Below, piece after piece: positions 61,261-64,000 of a stretch of 64,000 nucleotides of DNA. A program made the translations under genes and the position numbers. This stretch comes from Phytophthora colocasiae (taxonomy: Eukaryota > Oomycota > Peronosporomycetes > Peronosporales > Peronosporaceae). Below the pieces are notes generated by a model that saw only the letters and a program-made list of their open reading frames with translations, did no database searches and was not told where the DNA came from. The stretch is taken from positions 496,001-560,000 of the forward strand of contig JAGKQI010000045.1 in NCBI GenBank assembly GCA_018806915.1. The letters run 5' to 3'. The stretch's first letter is position 1. Each line of letters starts with the position of its first letter.

Positions 61261-63020
61261 TTGTCAACGCGAACAGGAGCGATGGAAGAGAGGTTGTTCG
61301 AGCAATCACGTAATTCCGCTGTTCGAAGTTTACAACGACTGGAACTGACTGACAATGAGCGAAGTGCTATTCGGGAACGCGACACCGCAGCCCGATCTTC
61401 GCAACGACGGGAACTGGACGAGGAGGCGCGGCAGGAACTTCAAGTACGTGACACTGCATCTCGAGGTGCAACACGGGAACGGATGTCCGATGATGAGCGA
61501 TTACTACAGCGCGAAGCTCAACGGTTTCAAAATAGATCCCGTAAATACAAGAAAGGATACGCGAACCATGAAGATTTTGTTTCCAGTATTATTTGAGGGT
61601 GGGACACGTTACACAGGAGACACTATTTTTCGCGTTTTCTAAATGGCCATGACGGTGAGGAACGCGTGTGTCCTCATTGCAAGGCGTGGAAATTCCCAGG
61701 CGAAACTGATAATTGTTATTGCAAGGAAGGAAAAGTCAATTTGCCACCGCGCAGGGAAGCCCCGCGGAAGCTAAGACTGCTCTTCGACAATCCAGCTTTT
61801 ATGAAGTCTATTTGAGCAAACAACAACGTCTTTGCTTTCACGTCAATGGGTGCGTCAACGTGTGAATCACTTCACGTGGACGAGAGTGTTACGCGTCGAG
61901 GTGTTTACAACTTTCAAGTAATGGGGACAGTTTGCCACCGAAAGGGATCACTTCTTCCGCCTTCAGGAGGAAACCCTATGTTTGCTCAAATTTACATCAA
62001 CGACCCAGACAGTACTGCACGTGTGTTAAGCCGGATTCGTATGACCGATGGACTAAGCGATGAGTTCGTCAGTGACATTGATACTGTGATGGAAGAGCAT
62101 AATCCGTATGCACAACAATTTTTACATGCACGGGAAATCCTCATTGAGCGAAGTAGACCTGCACTAGAAGCAGCAAGAGCAGAACGGGCCAGACGACGCG
62201 AAGATGAGGGGAAACAGGAGGTAGATATGCATGAACCCCTCATTGATCCGGATATTGACTCTGTACTTCGTCTGCATGTTAATCGTGGCGGTAACCCTGA
62301 GACTCATAATACGCCCACCACATCGGAGGTTGCTGCGATTATTATTGATGCTAACGCCTCTGAGCCTCGCGATATTGTCCTCTACACCAGACAAGGAGGT
62401 TTCAATCGAATTTACGAGACCAATTCAAACTACGATCCTTTACATCACCCCCTTTTGCACCCGTACGGCGAGAAGAGTTGGACGTATAAAATGACTTACG
62501 CTGGTGTAAACCAGAATCATCATGCCGATGGGGAAGAGGACGTTGGTCGGCGAGGTGGAGGAGGACGATAAGATCAAAACATGGAGGAAGAACTGGATGA
62601 GTGGGGGTATGTCGTGCAATTCGAGGATGGCACTGAGGAAAGGCGCAAAACGACAATGTCTCTGCGAGAATTCGTCGCGTATTTGTTGTATGACCGCACA
62701 GGATGTCATTCCCTCTTACTGCTCGGTGGGCGACTAACCCAACAATACTGCGTGGATCAGTGGGCAAAAGCAGAACAAGAACGCCTTCGGCACATCGAGA
62801 ACAATCAACTCAAATTCGACTCGAATCGATACAAGGTCTTACAGATGCGAATAGACACGAGGGTACAGAAGCTCAAAGAGGCGCCGAAATAAATGAACTA
62901 CTACAGGTGGCTGCTAACCCAGCGGTCAATCGGCGACGTCAAAATGAATCTGGTGATGCTGCGGAGGTAGACGCGGGCGATGTTGGCAGACGATTAATTC
63001 TGCCGCCTTCATTATTGTAG
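61261..63020 (+). pseudogene. Helitron N-terminal region, truncated before the Rep nuclease
   Basis: 61261-61596 is an Arg/Glu-rich head with repeated RERDTAARSSQRRELDEEAR-like units. Then CPHCKAWKFPGETDNCYCKEG (cysteine cluster, 61670), a stop, and ANNNVFAFTSMGAS into VYNFQVMGTVCHRKGSLLPP, FAQIYINDP, TRQGGFNRIYETNSNYDPLH and HPLLHPYGEKSW (61816-62480), typical of the Helitron-like N domain. After a frame change: SLREFVAYLLYDRTG, LGGRLTQQYCVDQWAKAEQ and DVGRRLILPPSLL (ending 63020), where family members continue with GSPRYM and the HUH Rep domain. Rep and helicase are absent, so this is a truncated copy. Confidence 0.82.
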
Positions 63021-63185
63021 CCGACATTGAACATCGGACTAGGAATTCTAACATCCACATAATTAATTGTTACTAGACTAATACTGCTCTGTTTTGGGCA
63101 CAAAAGCGCTCTATATATAGCTTAGCGTCTTGTGAAGACGACAGTTACCTTAATAGAGAAAACTACGCTCCTCGCCGACTTCAAA

Positions 63186-64000
63186 ATGGCGACCAAGCAC
63201 TAGTATTCTTCGGGAGAAAAGGTGATGATTGTGAACTGCTACGAGTATTTCAAAACCCTGAAGGCGCAGAAACTTTTGAAAGGTACCAGGACACGCCAAC
63301 TGGTTGCGGATTGCTTGGGGTGTGCCCCCAGTACCGTAGCAAGCGTGGTCGACGAAAAAAAGCGGAATCCCGACACCAACTTTGAGGTCCGTAAGCTCTA
63401 TCATGATTAACTGACATGTTAACAATTACCTTTATAACTTAATATTCGTACAAAGCCTGCTGTTAGCGACCGAGGCAGAAAACGAGAATATGAATTGTCT
63501 GAAATTGAACCAACAATTCGTCATTTCAGTGAAAGAGAAAACAAGGCTGTTCGTCCTACGACTGCTACTCACATCAGTATTCATCTTCACGAAAAAACGG
63601 GTATTCTGCTTGAGGAACGAACTATGCAGCGAGTTCTAAATGAGCTGAATTTTCGATACGTGAAAGGAGAGAAACGCTATATGTATGCTGACTCAGAAGC
63701 CAATATCTCTTTCCGAAACGAGTACTTGAAAAAGAAAACTGCGAATCGCGTAGGCACTGCAGTTGATCGACCAGAAGTGTATCTTGATGAATCATTTTGC
63801 AACGCGAATCACGTGCGGGGCCAGACCTGGCTTTCTTCGGACAACATTCGGTACAACAAAAGTGGGAAGGGAGATCGGTAAATGTTTTTACAATTATTTT
63901 ATTATTTTATTTTAACATTTCGTACAGTGCGTGTATTATAGCAGCAGGTATAGTTGCAAGTCGTGGTCGTACAACCTATTCAAAGTTTGTTGAAGGATCT
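63186..64000 (+). pseudogene. Tc1/mariner-superfamily transposase with introns, cut by the window end
   Basis: ATG at 63186 (MATKH) meets a TAG after five codons, but the same frame continues YSSGEKVMIVNCYEYFKTLK, a helix-turn-helix start. An intron-like gap of about 67 nt (63391-63457, acceptor ACAAAG) leads to PAVSDRGRKREYELSEIEPT, HISIHLHEKTGILLEERTMQ and VYLDESFCNANHVRGQTWL (first catalytic Asp, near 63785). A 50-nt GT-AG intron (63878-63927) joins GDR to ACIIAAGIVASRGRTTYSKF, and the frame is open at base 64000. Except for the early stop, the visible coding is intact. The left terminus was not identified. Confidence 0.72.

Overview
The window looks like nuclear DNA of a plant-pathogenic oomycete, most likely a Phytophthora species. 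The evidence is a signal peptide-RSLR-dEER effector joined to a Nudix domain, a Crinkler-type C-terminal relic, short 55-80 nt GT-AG introns, tightly packed genes on both strands, a full-size PDR/ABCG transporter and oomycete-style chromodomain Ty3/gypsy elements. The species cannot be fixed from sequence alone. Spliced gene models below were built by hand from reading frames and splice signals. Layout: 1-3.6 kb is the 3' part of a gypsy retrotransposon with one frameshift, followed by a Crinkler C-terminal pseudogene (3.9-4.8 kb). From 5.2 to 36 kb is the gene-rich part: a NOLC1/SRP40-like nucleolar protein, a TPR co-chaperone-like protein, three secreted and membrane-anchored CAP/SCP proteins (9.4-17.6 kb), an RNase H1-like protein, two tandem HAD-like pseudoenzyme paralogues, an NSUN6-like RNA methyltransferase, a MYG1-like nuclease, a SANT/Myb-like protein, an acidic protein of unknown role, an N6AMT1/HemK2-like methyltransferase, the RxLR-Nudix effector gene, the PDR transporter and a repeat protein with five helicase-associated-like modules. 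Two pogo/Tigger-like DNA transposons with readable terminal inverted repeats and TA target sites sit in the CAP cluster. From 36 to 64 kb there is almost no host gene. It is a graveyard of transposons: a Tc1-like element with 254-bp inverted termini, a PIF/Harbinger relic, a second Tc1-like relic, a piggyBac-like relic, a complete gypsy insertion (264-bp LTRs, CGCT target duplication) nested in a gag-like relic, a third pogo derivative, a copia relic, a second chromodomain gypsy relic, a Mutator-like element carrying a tRNA-like Pol III unit, a truncated Helitron and an intron-containing Tc1/mariner-like gene cut by the window end. The most unusual signal is structural. Both gypsy relics at 43-57 kb contain internal blocks whose coding strand is flipped while their position in the pol order is kept: one flipped block in the 43.4-47.6 kb element and three adjacent ones (RT C-terminus, RNase H, integrase) in the 52.4-56.5 kb relic. 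Other points of note are a temptin-like/CAP/membrane fusion protein, a Nudix effector gene with introns and a frameshift, and an LTR pair that is identical over 192 bp but differs at about 15 of the remaining 72.
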